40,094 bases of DNA from Phycisphaerales bacterium (GCA_020427395.1 JAGQON010000031.1:1-40094); one strand, 5' to 3'; numbered from the stretch's first letter, positions 27,973 through 37,250 are shown. A program made the numbers and translations. The notes: generated by a model from the letters alone, not told the origin.

Positions 27973-28036
27973 ATCACCTTCCACGGGCGGGGCACCCGCA
28001 ACTGGGCGGAAGGTGATAGCGCCAGTTGCGGATGCC
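27973..28036 (-). promoter_or_regulatory. Structured leader with interleaved inverted repeats hiding the ribosome site
   Basis: In the minus-strand RNA, GGCAUCCGCAACUGG (28036-28022) pairs with CCAGUUGCGGGUGCC (28005-27991) over 15 bp, including one U-G pair. The 16-nt loop contains AUCACCUUCC (28017-28008). This is perfectly complementary to GGAAGGUGAU (27982-27973), which contains the ribosome site of the 267-residue gene. The order b'-a'-b-a is that of a pseudoknot, or of a loop that captures the ribosome site. Confidence 0.6.
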
Positions 28037-28109
28037 TCATGTCGGGGATCAGCCGACGAGCCCGGTTTGTGATATTGTATGAGCCACGCACCGTTTAGGC
28101 AGGGGGGGG

Positions 28110-28601
28110 ATGATGATTCACTGGGAATGCAGACAATGCGGGGAAGGTATAGAAGTGCCTGAATCGCTGGCATCGGACGCGATCGAGTGCCCGCAATGCG
28201 GGGTGTTTTCACGCCCGCCGGAAGAGCTGATCCCGAAAGTGATCACTGCCCCTGAATCCGCGCCAAAGCCAAAGCTCCCGCCTCCAGATAATGCCGCCTT
28301 CTCACCCGTTGCCCCCTTGGATGCTGCGCCCCCACTTCCTCCCCTTGTGCGTTCAATGCGCGATGCTCGATCCATCACAATCTCTGGGAGAGTCTTTACG
28401 CTGATTGGGGTTGCGTTGTGCCTGATCGCGTTCGTGATCCCCACTGCACGCAATGGGACTCACAACATTGGACTCATCAACAATCGAACCGTGTTCGCCG
28501 TGATCGCATCGGGTATTCTTGTGTCTGGGGCGCTGGTCTACGGTATCGGGTTGGGGACTATGGCGATTGTGCGAGCTATGCAGGACAAGGAAGGTGAGTA
28601 G
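28110..28601 (+). CDS. Zinc-ribbon membrane protein
   Basis: The 163-residue protein starts with a zinc ribbon (WECRQCGEGI...IECPQCGVF: two CxxC pairs), followed by a Pro-rich linker and two transmembrane helices (VFTLIGVALCLIAFVIPT, TVFAVIASGILVSGALVYGIGLG). A run of G residues just before ATG 28110 serves as ribosome site. It is divergent from the minus-strand gene and followed after 2 nt by a 55-residue membrane protein. Function unknown; similar small proteins are common in planctomycete genomes. Confidence 0.75.
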   Translation: MMIHWECRQCGEGIEVPESLASDAIECPQCGVFSRPPEELIPKVITAPESAPKPKLPPPDNAAFSPVAPLDAAPPLPPLVRSMRDARSITISGRVFTLIGVALCLIAFVIPTARNGTHNIGLINNRTVFAVIASGILVSGALVYGIGLGTMAIVRAMQDKEGE

Positions 28602-28603
28602 TC

Positions 28604-28771
28604 ATGGATGATCTACAACCCAAAATCAAAGAAGCAATAGCAGAAGAGCGCCGTGCGAACGATCGCCGCCAAACGAAACGGGCGCTCATTGGCGCGTTCG
28701 TTGTGATACCGCTGATCGTGATTGGCATTATCGCTCTTTGGCTACTCGGGGGCCGCCTCGGGTGGTTCTGA
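28604..28771 (+). CDS. Small single-pass membrane protein
   Basis: A 55-residue ORF starts 2 nt after the zinc-ribbon gene stop, with AAGGTGAG as ribosome site. A charged N-terminal helix (IKEAIAEERRANDRRQTKR) precedes one transmembrane segment (ALIGAFVVIPLIVIGIIALWLL). Its 3' end overlaps the convergent 88-residue gene by 30 bp. Probably co-translated with its neighbour; function unknown. Confidence 0.65.
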   Translation: MDDLQPKIKEAIAEERRANDRRQTKRALIGAFVVIPLIVIGIIALWLLGGRLGWF

Positions 28772-29008
28772 TCGAATGATCTTGACCACGAATGGGGCAA
28801 CGATTGGTCTGCCTGAATCCGGGTCGATCGCTCTCCCGCAATGGGCACAATCTCGATCCATCGAACCATCAGGGATCAAGACAATCTGCAACCCATCAAA
28901 CCGGATCGCGTGATCGGGCGCACCGCAACGCTCGCACGGTTCTAGACCGTCACGGGGGCTTTGGTTGAGTGCGGATTCCAGACTGGCAAGGCGGGCCGTG
29001 ATGCTCAT
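28742..29008 (-). CDS. Small protein with two CxxC zinc motifs
   Basis: The 88-residue protein begins MSITARLASLESAL (short helix), then CERCGAPDHAIRF and CAHCGRAIDPDSGRPI, two CxxC knuckles fit to bind one zinc. ATG 29008 overlaps the upstream TAA by one base (TAATG), so it is coupled to the DUF5681-like gene. Role unknown. Confidence 0.65.
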   Translation of the reverse strand: MSITARLASLESALNQSPRDGLEPCERCGAPDHAIRFDGLQIVLIPDGSMDRDCAHCGRAIDPDSGRPIVAPFVVKIIRSEPPEAAPE

Positions 29009-29301
29009 TACCCTCGATCCTCACTCAACCCCGCCGCGATTGCCTCCAGTGCCTCGATGCGGACCAGTAGATCGCTCTGCGACGCTTTCCCGATCGTCCT
29101 ATCCAGTACCTCACGCGCGGCCGTCAGATCGCCTCCACGGGCCTGCTCAACGAGCTTAGCGATGATCATTTCAATATCCCCCTCATCGACGGCGCGGAGG
29201 ATCGCGGCGCGAAGTTTGGCGACCTGCCCCGCGTGCGGGTTTCCAGGGCCGCCGGGGTTACCCGCAGTGAACCTACCTGATGAGTCTCGCTGTTCTTTCA
29301 C
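29008..29301 (-). CDS. DUF5681-like small protein
   Basis: This 97-residue protein begins SSGRFTAGNPGGPGNPHAG, the glycine/proline motif of a family (DUF5681-type) seen in phages and integrative elements, then one long helix (VAKLRAAILRAVDEGDIEMI...). Family members often lie near terminase genes, but none is here. It overlaps the SIR2-like gene by 4 bp (ATGA) and the zinc protein by 1 bp, so the three form one operon. Confidence 0.7.
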   Translation of the reverse strand: MKEQRDSSGRFTAGNPGGPGNPHAGQVAKLRAAILRAVDEGDIEMIIAKLVEQARGGDLTAAREVLDRTIGKASQSDLLVRIEALEAIAAGLSEDRG

Positions 29302-30332
29302 TGATCATCACCTTCAATATGAGCATCAAATGGCGTATCCTGCCCCGGGAAACCCAATGGGTGAGTGCTCGAATCAAAGAAAACAACTCTCTCTTCATCA
29401 ACCCCACCGAGCTTAGCTAGAAACCCGCGTTTCTCAGTGAGAACATCGGCTTCCTCTTTGCCGCCCGTGTGAATGGCGACAGCAAACATCCGCTCAGGAT
29501 GCCTGAGCAAAGCATCCAATATGTGCTTATCCGAATCAACGCTCAACGAGTGACCATAAATCACAATATCGTTCTTGTCATTTTGTAGGTGCTCGTAGCA
29601 GTAGCTCAGGTAGTCAGACGATCGTATCTTCGCCATCTTCCTAGCCGAAGTTCCCTCAGATACGAAATGGACTCGGGCGACACCATTCACATCGAGTTGT
29701 TCGAGCAATGAAAGATCGTGCGTTCTGCGTTTACAGCATATACCCTGAGAGTTCAAGAACAGATGAAGCGCGCCATGAAGGTACATCAATCGAGTTGATT
29801 CATCACTAAACTCTCTCGCTCTGTCAAACTGCATGCCCTGAAACATGTCAATGATTTTCTGGTCACGAATGCAATCAAGTTTCATAATGGCCCAGTAAAG
29901 CAGCAAATCGTAGTTCGTGCTGTAGATCGTGCTGTATGACGGCAACTCATCGCCCAGAGCTGTCTCAGGGCAATACGAATCGTTGCGAATATGAACCTCA
30001 CGAACCGCATCAACGAGCGACTCTCTGATTTCTTCGTATGTACCAGTTATTGCAGTGCCATCAAGGCCATGCAACTCATTGACCTGAATGGCCGTCCCCA
30101 ACCTGTTCAGGACCAGCTCAAAATCTGAAGTACCGATTTCATCAAATAGCTTTTGCGCAACTGCGGAGAAGTCAGCACGATCCTTCAGCGCTTCGTATCG
30201 AAATGTATCCGAAACAGCGACACTTGCGCCATTGCCAATCAGAATCGATGGCTTGCCTCTGCCCACACCATCGTCTTGAAAGAGAGTTTCTTTGACCATT
30301 TCCCATTCCAGCAATCCTCCCAGCCGTCCCAT
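29298..30332 (-). CDS. SIR2-like domain protein (DUF4917 type), candidate anti-phage NADase
   Basis: The 344-residue protein shows SIR2-clan motifs in order: ILIGNGASVAVSD (residues 30-42, GxGxS-like nucleotide loop), STIYSTNYDLLLYW (134-147, T-N-Y-D), YLHGALHLF (184-192, catalytic-type His186) and VIYGHSLSVDSDKHI (257-271, G-x-S-x-x-D-x-H-I). The intermediate VHFVSEGTSARKM matches what I recall of DUF4917. SIR2-like proteins in several phage-defence systems degrade NAD+ on infection. The gene is clearly AT-richer than the flanks, lies at the attR end, and heads an operon with DUF5681-like and zinc proteins. GAGGGG lies about 8 nt before ATG 30332. Defence is inferred, not shown. Confidence 0.75.
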   Translation of the reverse strand: MGRLGGLLEWEMVKETLFQDDGVGRGKPSILIGNGASVAVSDTFRYEALKDRADFSAVAQKLFDEIGTSDFELVLNRLGTAIQVNELHGLDGTAITGTYEEIRESLVDAVREVHIRNDSYCPETALGDELPSYSTIYSTNYDLLLYWAIMKLDCIRDQKIIDMFQGMQFDRAREFSDESTRLMYLHGALHLFLNSQGICCKRRTHDLSLLEQLDVNGVARVHFVSEGTSARKMAKIRSSDYLSYCYEHLQNDKNDIVIYGHSLSVDSDKHILDALLRHPERMFAVAIHTGGKEEADVLTEKRGFLAKLGGVDEERVVFFDSSTHPLGFPGQDTPFDAHIEGDDQ

Positions 30333-30448
30333 GTTTCACGCCCCTCATTGCCTACCAATGATCAATCAACCAATCCAGAGCATACTCAACCACAGGGTGA
30401 GCGCTTTTCTTTAATGTACCCTTGTGACTAGCACCGTGCGCGTGGAGC

Positions 30449-30468
30449 TGAGACGCATTTTGAGACGC
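30449..30468 (+). repeat. Probable arm-type integrase sites, right end
   Basis: Two direct copies of TGAGACGC (30449-30456 and 30461-30468), 42 bp or more inside attR, match the left-end copies in sequence and orientation. Confidence 0.55.
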
Positions 30469-30509
30469 GCCCTCTGAGAATGGGGCTTCTGAGTCCGCTA
30501 CGGGGGTAT

Positions 30510-30532
30510 GTTCAAGTCCGCGTATGCCCATT
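30510..30532 (+). repeat. attR core (direct repeat copy 2)
   Basis: Identical over 23 bp to 24230-24252. Only the 3' part of tRNA-Phe is present here, as expected for the displaced half of the target. Confidence 0.93.
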
Positions 30533-30550
30533 CATCTCGAACAAACGAAA

Positions 30551-30578
30551 GCCGCCGCGATCTCCTGATCGCGGCGGC
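30551..30578 (+). terminator. Hairpin terminator, probably original tRNA-Phe terminator
   Basis: A perfect 12-bp stem (GCCGCCGCGATC / GATCGCGGCGGC) with a TCCT loop is followed by GTTGCTTTT. It lies 19 bp beyond attR, where it would have ended tRNA-Phe before integration. On the minus strand it is followed by TTTCGTTTGTT, so it may also stop the dockerin gene ending at 30617. Confidence 0.75.
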
Positions 30579-30616
30579 GTTGCTTTTGTACTTCACTCAG
30601 TCAACCAGAGCGTTGC

Positions 30617-31960
30617 TTACGGGATACACCCAGGGCATGGCCCGCACCCATTCTGATACAACTGCAAGTAGATAGAAACATCGAAGAAGTCCAAGTCGCC
30701 ATCATTGTCAAAGTCGCACCCGGCAATGCTTCCGGCCTGGAAACAGAAAATGAAATCAGAGATATCAAAGAAGTCGACATCACCGTCGCCATCGCGGTCT
30801 GCCGGGCATGGCGTCCCATCACCCGGCCCCCACAGCTGAATTGCAAAAATCGCCGCAGGAATGAACGGGTTGTCGATCGTCGGGCACCGATACCCGCCGA
30901 AGCTCAGACCGCCCCGAGTGCCGTCATCAGCAGTCAGCACCGCACGATCCTCAGCACCGATGCCCGCATCAGGCACTGTGGTATCAACCCCGAATCCCCC
31001 ACCCGGCAACTCATAAAGCCCCGAGGGATACCCGAAGCTGATCCCGATGCTGTCCGAGTTGCTCGGAGCGGCCGAACCGGTGTCGCTGTCGCTATCAAAG
31101 TCGTTGCCGATACCCGGCTGGTAGAACCGCACCGTCCACGACCAATCGAAGAACCCATCGCCATCGAGGTCGCTATCAGGGAGGCTGTCGAAATCTCGAT
31201 CGGCCTGACCGATCGGCACACCATCAGGAATCCCATCGCTGTTGGTATCCACGCTGCTGTTACAGAACGCGGCCGTCTGGCAATCGCCATCCGTATCACC
31301 GATCTCGAAGCTCAGGTCCGTCCCAGTCAACCCCGCGACCAGATCAACATCGAGCGTGTAGCCCGAGATGAACCCCGGCCCGAACAAATTACCCGGCAGG
31401 TTGAAGAAGAGGATGTCCATCAGCGGCAGACGAGTAGAACTATTCACCGCACGCCCGTTGTCCGCATCCCAGAGCATCCAGCGAGCCGCGAGTTCCTCCA
31501 CACCATCACCGATCGAATCCGAATCCGTGTCGGTGTCCGGATGAGCCGTCGCCCAGTTGACCGTAATGCAGTCCACGACGGTATCGGACTCGATATCACC
31601 GTAATCGAGCAGCGTCACTTGCGTTGAGAGCGCCGAGCTGCCCGGATTATCCAGCAAGAAGATCGCGGGAGCATCATCGCCCGCGCAATCCGGCGGCGCT
31701 CCCCTCGTCGACCAGACCGACACACTCGTCCCGGTATCCGCCGGCGAAGTCTGCGAATCGCCCGCGAGCGTCACGATCCGCTCGCCGGTCACGGCGTTGT
31801 AGTAGATCCGGGCGACATTGATCACCGGATCATGGGTAAAGCTCCCAGCCCGCTCCGGGCCAAACACGATCGCATCACGATCGTCCGCATGAACGGTTCC
31901 TGTGCATGCGCCTGCCATCAGTGCCAAGCACATCGCACCCCTGTTCATTCCCTGTTTCAT
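30617..31960 (-). CDS. Secreted protein with GC-type dockerin-like C-terminus (paralogue 1)
   Basis: About 447 residues from ATG 31960, with AAAGGA upstream and a signal peptide (MKQGMNRGAMCLALMAGACTGTVHA). Like its two neighbours it has IYYNAVTGERIVT near the N-terminus, PDTDTDSDSIGDGVEELA, DADNGRA, SGYTLDVDLVAG, GDTDGDC, FFDWSWTVRFYQPG, and a C-terminal pair of calcium-type repeats (DGDGDVDFFDISDFIFCF, NDGDLDFFDVSIYLQLY). The end differs (NGCGPCPGCIP). Many DxDxD stretches suggest calcium binding. Role unknown, probably at the cell surface. Confidence 0.82.
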   Translation of the reverse strand: MKQGMNRGAMCLALMAGACTGTVHADDRDAIVFGPERAGSFTHDPVINVARIYYNAVTGERIVTLAGDSQTSPADTGTSVSVWSTRGAPPDCAGDDAPAIFLLDNPGSSALSTQVTLLDYGDIESDTVVDCITVNWATAHPDTDTDSDSIGDGVEELAARWMLWDADNGRAVNSSTRLPLMDILFFNLPGNLFGPGFISGYTLDVDLVAGLTGTDLSFEIGDTDGDCQTAAFCNSSVDTNSDGIPDGVPIGQADRDFDSLPDSDLDGDGFFDWSWTVRFYQPGIGNDFDSDSDTGSAAPSNSDSIGISFGYPSGLYELPGGGFGVDTTVPDAGIGAEDRAVLTADDGTRGGLSFGGYRCPTIDNPFIPAAIFAIQLWGPGDGTPCPADRDGDGDVDFFDISDFIFCFQAGSIAGCDFDNDGDLDFFDVSIYLQLYQNGCGPCPGCIP

Positions 31961-32035
31961 CCTAAATCCTTTCATCAGAATCTGGCCGCGTATCAAACCG
32001 GGGCAGCCACGCCCGGGGGTAACCAAAGATTGAGA

Positions 32036-33352
32036 TCATGGGCAGCCGGCGTTGAAATCCTGTAGGAACAGCGACACATCGAAGAAGTTCGTCGAACCAT
32101 CCCCGTTGTAATCGCCGCCCGCGTTGTAGTCCTGCAGGAACAGCGACACATCAAAGAAGTTCAGCAAACCATCGTTGTTGAGATCCGCTGGACAACTGAA
32201 GCAGCCACAGGCAGGTCCATACAGAGCAAAGGTAAACATCGCAGGCGGCGTATAGCCAGCCCCGCCCTGGCTGATCGGCACCCCATCACACGAGAAGTTG
32301 CCGCCGATATCAGTCGTGTGAATCAGCTCCCCACCAGACCCAAGCGGCTCATAAATCGCCGCGTGGTCCTCCTGGCCAGTGCCCGCATCAGCGGTCATGG
32401 TGTTGATGTCCCAGGTCCAGGTCCCATCGCCGTTGTCGACGGCCATGCCCTCAGGCGCACCAAAGCTCACGCCGATCGTGTCCGCGCTCGTCGGGGCCGG
32501 AACACCATCGATCACGCCATCCCCATCCGTATCGATCGTGCCCGGCTGGAAGAACCGCACGCTCCACGACCAATCAAAGAGCCCGTCGGCATCAAGATCA
32601 CTGTCCGGCAGCCCGTCGTGGTCACGATCTCCACCCGCGATCGGCCCGAAGTTGCCATCACCATAATCCACGCTGCTGTTGCAGAACGCAGCCACAGTGC
32701 AATCCCCATCACTGTCGCCGATCTCAAACGAAAGATCCTCACCGGGGAATCCGCCCACAAGATCGACATTGAGGGTGTAGCCGCTGAGGAAACCAGGAGA
32801 AGCCACATTCCCCGGCAGATCGTTGAACCGCAAGATGATCAGCGGGAGGCGCGTCGACTGATTCTCAGCCCGCCCGTTGTCCGCATCCCAGATCGACCAC
32901 TCACCGGCCAACCCCTCCACGCCGTCACCGATCGAATCAAGGTCGGTGTCCGTATCAGGATGCGCAACGACCCAGTTCACCTGGAAGCAATCCACAACGG
33001 TATCAACCGCGATATCACCATGATCAAGCAGCGCGGACGCCTCGGCATACTCCGAGTTCTGGCTGCTCCAGATCGAGAAGAAGAACTCGGTCGTGAAACC
33101 ACCATCGCCAGTGCACACCGCCTGTACCTCAGAGCTCCAAATTGATGTGCTTACGCCAGTGTCAGCCGGGCGAGTCTGCCCATCGTTCAGACTCGTCACA
33201 ATCCGCTCACCCGTGGCGAGGTTGAAGTAGATATGCGCACGGTTCAGGACCTGCCCAGACCGCAGCCCGGGCCCAAAGTCCTCCGCCCCCTGCGTCGGCA
33301 GACAGGCAAGACCAGCGCATGCGATAACCGAAAGCGAAATACGATTCATCAT
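32036..33352 (-). CDS. Secreted protein with GC-type dockerin-like C-terminus (paralogue 2)
   Basis: A 438-residue paralogue with signal peptide (MMNRISLSVIACAGLACLPTQG), AHIYFNLATGERIVT, PDTDTDLDSIGDGVEGLA, SGYTLNVDLVGG and GDSDGDC. The C-terminus has two clean modules, CPADLNNDGLLNFFDVSLF and DYNGDGSTNFFDVSLF, ending FNAGCP. In planctomycetes this module is thought to anchor exported proteins. It is closer to paralogue 3 than to paralogue 1 at its C-terminus, while the middle has shifted loops. Confidence 0.84.
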   Translation of the reverse strand: MMNRISLSVIACAGLACLPTQGAEDFGPGLRSGQVLNRAHIYFNLATGERIVTSLNDGQTRPADTGVSTSIWSSEVQAVCTGDGGFTTEFFFSIWSSQNSEYAEASALLDHGDIAVDTVVDCFQVNWVVAHPDTDTDLDSIGDGVEGLAGEWSIWDADNGRAENQSTRLPLIILRFNDLPGNVASPGFLSGYTLNVDLVGGFPGEDLSFEIGDSDGDCTVAAFCNSSVDYGDGNFGPIAGGDRDHDGLPDSDLDADGLFDWSWSVRFFQPGTIDTDGDGVIDGVPAPTSADTIGVSFGAPEGMAVDNGDGTWTWDINTMTADAGTGQEDHAAIYEPLGSGGELIHTTDIGGNFSCDGVPISQGGAGYTPPAMFTFALYGPACGCFSCPADLNNDGLLNFFDVSLFLQDYNAGGDYNGDGSTNFFDVSLFLQDFNAGCP

Positions 33353-33382
33353 GATCTCCCAAACTTGTTGTGCGGCTGCGTG

Positions 33383-34723
33383 TTACGGGCAGCCGGCGTT
33401 GAAATCTGTCAAAAACGCGGACACATCAAAGAAGTTCGTCTGCCCATCACCGTTGTAGTCCTCTCCGTTCTGCCAATCGGCGAGGAACGCGGAGACATCA
33501 AAGAAGTTCACGGCACCATCGCAGTTGTAATCCGAGGGACAACAGATGTACGGATTCGGCCCATACAACACAAACTGGAACATCGCAGGCGGCGAATACC
33601 CCGCTCCACCCGTCGAGATCAGCCCACCGGTACAGGCGAAGCCACCGAACCAGTAGCCGCCATTGTAGATAATCAGCTCATTACCCCCACCATCATCAAG
33701 TGTGGTATAGATCGCAAACCGATCCTCCTCACCCGTGCCCGCAGGATCAGCCGAGGAATCAATATTCCAGGCCCAGGTCCCATCCCCGTTGTCAATCGCA
33801 CTCCCCTCAGGGAACCCAAAGCTGATCCCAATCGTGTCAGAACTGCTCGGCGGAGCGACACCGGTGTCGCCGTCACTATCGAAGTCATTCCCTATACCCG
33901 GCTGGTAGAACCGAACCGTCCAAGACCAGTCAAACAACCCATCCCCATCAATATCCGAGTCCGGGAGACTGTCAAAGTCCCGATCCGCGTTCGCAACCGA
34001 GACACCATCACCGATCCCATCGCTGTTGGTGTCAACATCGTTGTTGCAGAACGCGGCCGTCTGGCAATCCCCGTCGCTGTCCCCGATCTCAAAGCTCAGG
34101 TCCGTCCCGGTAAACCCGGCAACCAGATCAACATCGAGCGTGTACCCACTCAGGAACCCACTAGCTGCAATATTGCCCGGCAGATTGAAGAACAAAACAT
34201 TCACAAGCGGAAGCCGCGAACAGTTGTTGGCAGCCCGACCATTATCCGGCTCCCAAAGCACCCACTGCCCCGCAAGCTCCTCAACACCATCACCTACGGA
34301 ATCCAAATCCGTGTCCGTATCCGGGTGCGCCACGACCCAGTTCACCTGAAAACAGTCCACCACCGAATCCAACGCGATGTCGCCGTAATCCAAAACCGTG
34401 ATGTTCGTCGACAGCGAACTCGGCCCAGGATTATCAAAGCCGAAGAAGAACTCCGTCGTGTACCCCTCGGACGCACACGCGTTCTGCACCAGCGTCGCCC
34501 AGATCGGCTCCGAGTTCCCCGTGTCCGCACCCTGGGTCTCCCCATCACCCAGCTGCGTCACCACCCGTTCACCCGTCGCGACATTGAAGTAGATATGCGC
34601 CCGATGCTGCACCTGCCCAACACTCGGCGACAGCGTCACCGGCGTCTCAGCACCCGCACCACACGCGAGCCCCGCACCTTGTGCCAACGCAAATGCACCC
34701 ACAAACACCATCGAACTTCTCAT
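33383..34723 (-). CDS. Secreted protein with GC-type dockerin-like C-terminus (paralogue 3)
   Basis: A 446-residue paralogue with a signal peptide (MRSSMVFVGAFALAQGAGLACG). It shares AHIYFNVATGERVVT, PDTDTDLDSVGDGVEELAGQW, DVDLVAGFTGTDLSFEIGD and FDWSWTVRFYQPGIGNDFDSD with paralogue 1, and the C-terminal NFFDVSAFL / NFFDVSAFL...FNAGCP pair with paralogue 2, so it combines features of both. The gap to paralogue 2 is 30 bp, so they are probably one transcript. A Met-start with G-rich leader fits. Confidence 0.84.
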   Translation of the reverse strand: MRSSMVFVGAFALAQGAGLACGAGAETPVTLSPSVGQVQHRAHIYFNVATGERVVTQLGDGETQGADTGNSEPIWATLVQNACASEGYTTEFFFGFDNPGPSSLSTNITVLDYGDIALDSVVDCFQVNWVVAHPDTDTDLDSVGDGVEELAGQWVLWEPDNGRAANNCSRLPLVNVLFFNLPGNIAASGFLSGYTLDVDLVAGFTGTDLSFEIGDSDGDCQTAAFCNNDVDTNSDGIGDGVSVANADRDFDSLPDSDIDGDGLFDWSWTVRFYQPGIGNDFDSDGDTGVAPPSSSDTIGISFGFPEGSAIDNGDGTWAWNIDSSADPAGTGEEDRFAIYTTLDDGGGNELIIYNGGYWFGGFACTGGLISTGGAGYSPPAMFQFVLYGPNPYICCPSDYNCDGAVNFFDVSAFLADWQNGEDYNGDGQTNFFDVSAFLTDFNAGCP

Positions 34724-35002
34724 CTTGTCGCCCCCTTCTCAGAGCAAGGCCATGAATAACGGAAAAGCAAGCGGATTCGCTCACCATGATCAGCGTTCCT
34801 ATCCGCTTATGAAAGCGAGTAGTTGCAAGAAAAAAAATTTTCCGAGCAAACACTAACTTGGGTTGCAATCCATCTTCGCTTTCCCGACAATGCAAGATTT
34901 TGCCCGCGCTCTACCCGACCCCACCACACACCCCGCAGTTTGGCTCCGACCACCACAAGCCGTACAATACCACGCCGACAAAACGCCCCGGAGAACAAGC
35001 AA

Positions 35003-36720
<1,718 letters not shown>

Positions 36721-36727
<7 letters not shown>

Positions 36728-36981
36728 GTAAACCTTCCAAGAATGTCTGGATCAACGGCTCAACCATCGAACGCGAACACGCCAAGTCTGTCCTCGCCGA
36801 TGTGCTTAGATCCAGATGGAAACGGGTGTCTATCGACGCCCATGTGGGAGACCACACCCATTGCTGCATGTGCGATATCCCGATGTGTGTCCACCTAGGC
36901 ATACACGCATTTACAGATAGCGAGTTCTGGTTGTGTGACGCCTGTTGGGCACGTTTCATACACTTTTCTGATACGCTATGA
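36721..36981 (+). CDS. Small zinc-ribbon-like protein overlapping the mutase stop
   Basis: An 86-residue ORF with GTG start inside the mutase's last codons, in another frame. It contains HCCMCDIPMC and FWLCDACWARF, two CxxC pairs spaced as in small zinc-ribbon proteins that end in 'WLC..C' motifs. A conventional start is uncertain: no ATG near the N-terminus, so translation would depend on coupling to the mutase. The stop overlaps the next micro-ORF (ATGA). It lies wholly between the two mutase tail copies. Confidence 0.5.
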
Positions 36982-37067
36982 CCAAAGTCGATGCTTGCAC
37001 CCTCGGTGAGATGGTGCAGGCGATGGCGGATATCTATGGGCGGTATACGGGCGGGCCGGAGTGGTAA
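36978..37067 (+). CDS. Micro-ORF encoding a copy of the mutase C-terminus
   Basis: ATG 36978 overlaps the preceding stop (ATGA). Six residues (MTKVDA) lead into a 23-residue stretch identical to the mutase end (CTLGEMVQ...GGPEW), 29 residues in all. It could be a displaced gene end or a remnant of a second mutase gene. Whether it is translated is unknown. Confidence 0.4.
   Translation: MTKVDACTLGEMVQAMADIYGRYTGGPEW
36996..37067 (+). repeat. Mutase tail, copy 2 (recoded direct repeat)
   Basis: Second copy of the 72-bp mutase 3' end, 340 bp downstream of the first. 63 of 72 bases match and all 23 residues are the same. Confidence 0.92.
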
Positions 37068-37250
37068 TCCCGTCCTAGTGGGGTGGCAAACAAATTTCTA
37101 TGGAAAAGCCGTATTGTCCCACATAATTTCGATGTTCACAGGTGCGAACAACACGCTTCCCAGCCACGTATAGTTGTACTCCCGTGTAGCTCACCACTTC
37201 TCAAAATCGAAACCAATGCCAATGACTAAGAAAGAAAACATGGTCTACGG

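Larger units (their letters stand above)
24230..30532. mobile_element. 6.3 kb integrative element in tRNA-Phe
   Basis: A 23-bp direct repeat, made of the tRNA-Phe 3' end plus two bases, bounds the element at 24230-24252 and 30510-30532. It encodes a tyrosine integrase next to attL, four small DNA-binding proteins, an unknown protein with a structured leader, zinc-ribbon and membrane small proteins, a DUF5681-like protein and a SIR2-like protein next to attR. Base composition is less GC-rich than the flanks, most clearly in the SIR2-like gene. No capsid, tail, large terminase or conjugation gene is present, so it is more like a satellite or defence-carrying integrative element than a prophage. 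Confidence 0.9.
30352..30532 (-). other. Displaced alternative 3' end of the integrase gene
   Basis: Joining the att core to this end, as in an excised circle, keeps the integrase frame open from the core through EHTPVADSEAPFSEGASQNA... to TAG at 30352-30354. That adds 52 residues after the core in place of 13 residues of antisense tRNA. The segment contains GASQNASQ, which resembles the tail of the left copy. The stop is 19 nt before the SIR2-like start. Confidence 0.55.

Noticed and set aside
24230..30532. Complete prophage
   Set aside because: No capsid, portal, large terminase, tail or lysis genes can be found in the 6.3 kb.
33233..34759. 508-codon plus-strand ORF opposite the dockerin paralogue
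   Set aside because: Antisense shadow; its composition is Arg/Pro/Ile-rich and the other strand encodes a clear secreted protein.
34823..35002. 60-residue N-terminal extension of the mutase
   Set aside because: Family members start near the chosen ATG, a ribosome site is present there, and the extension looks non-coding.
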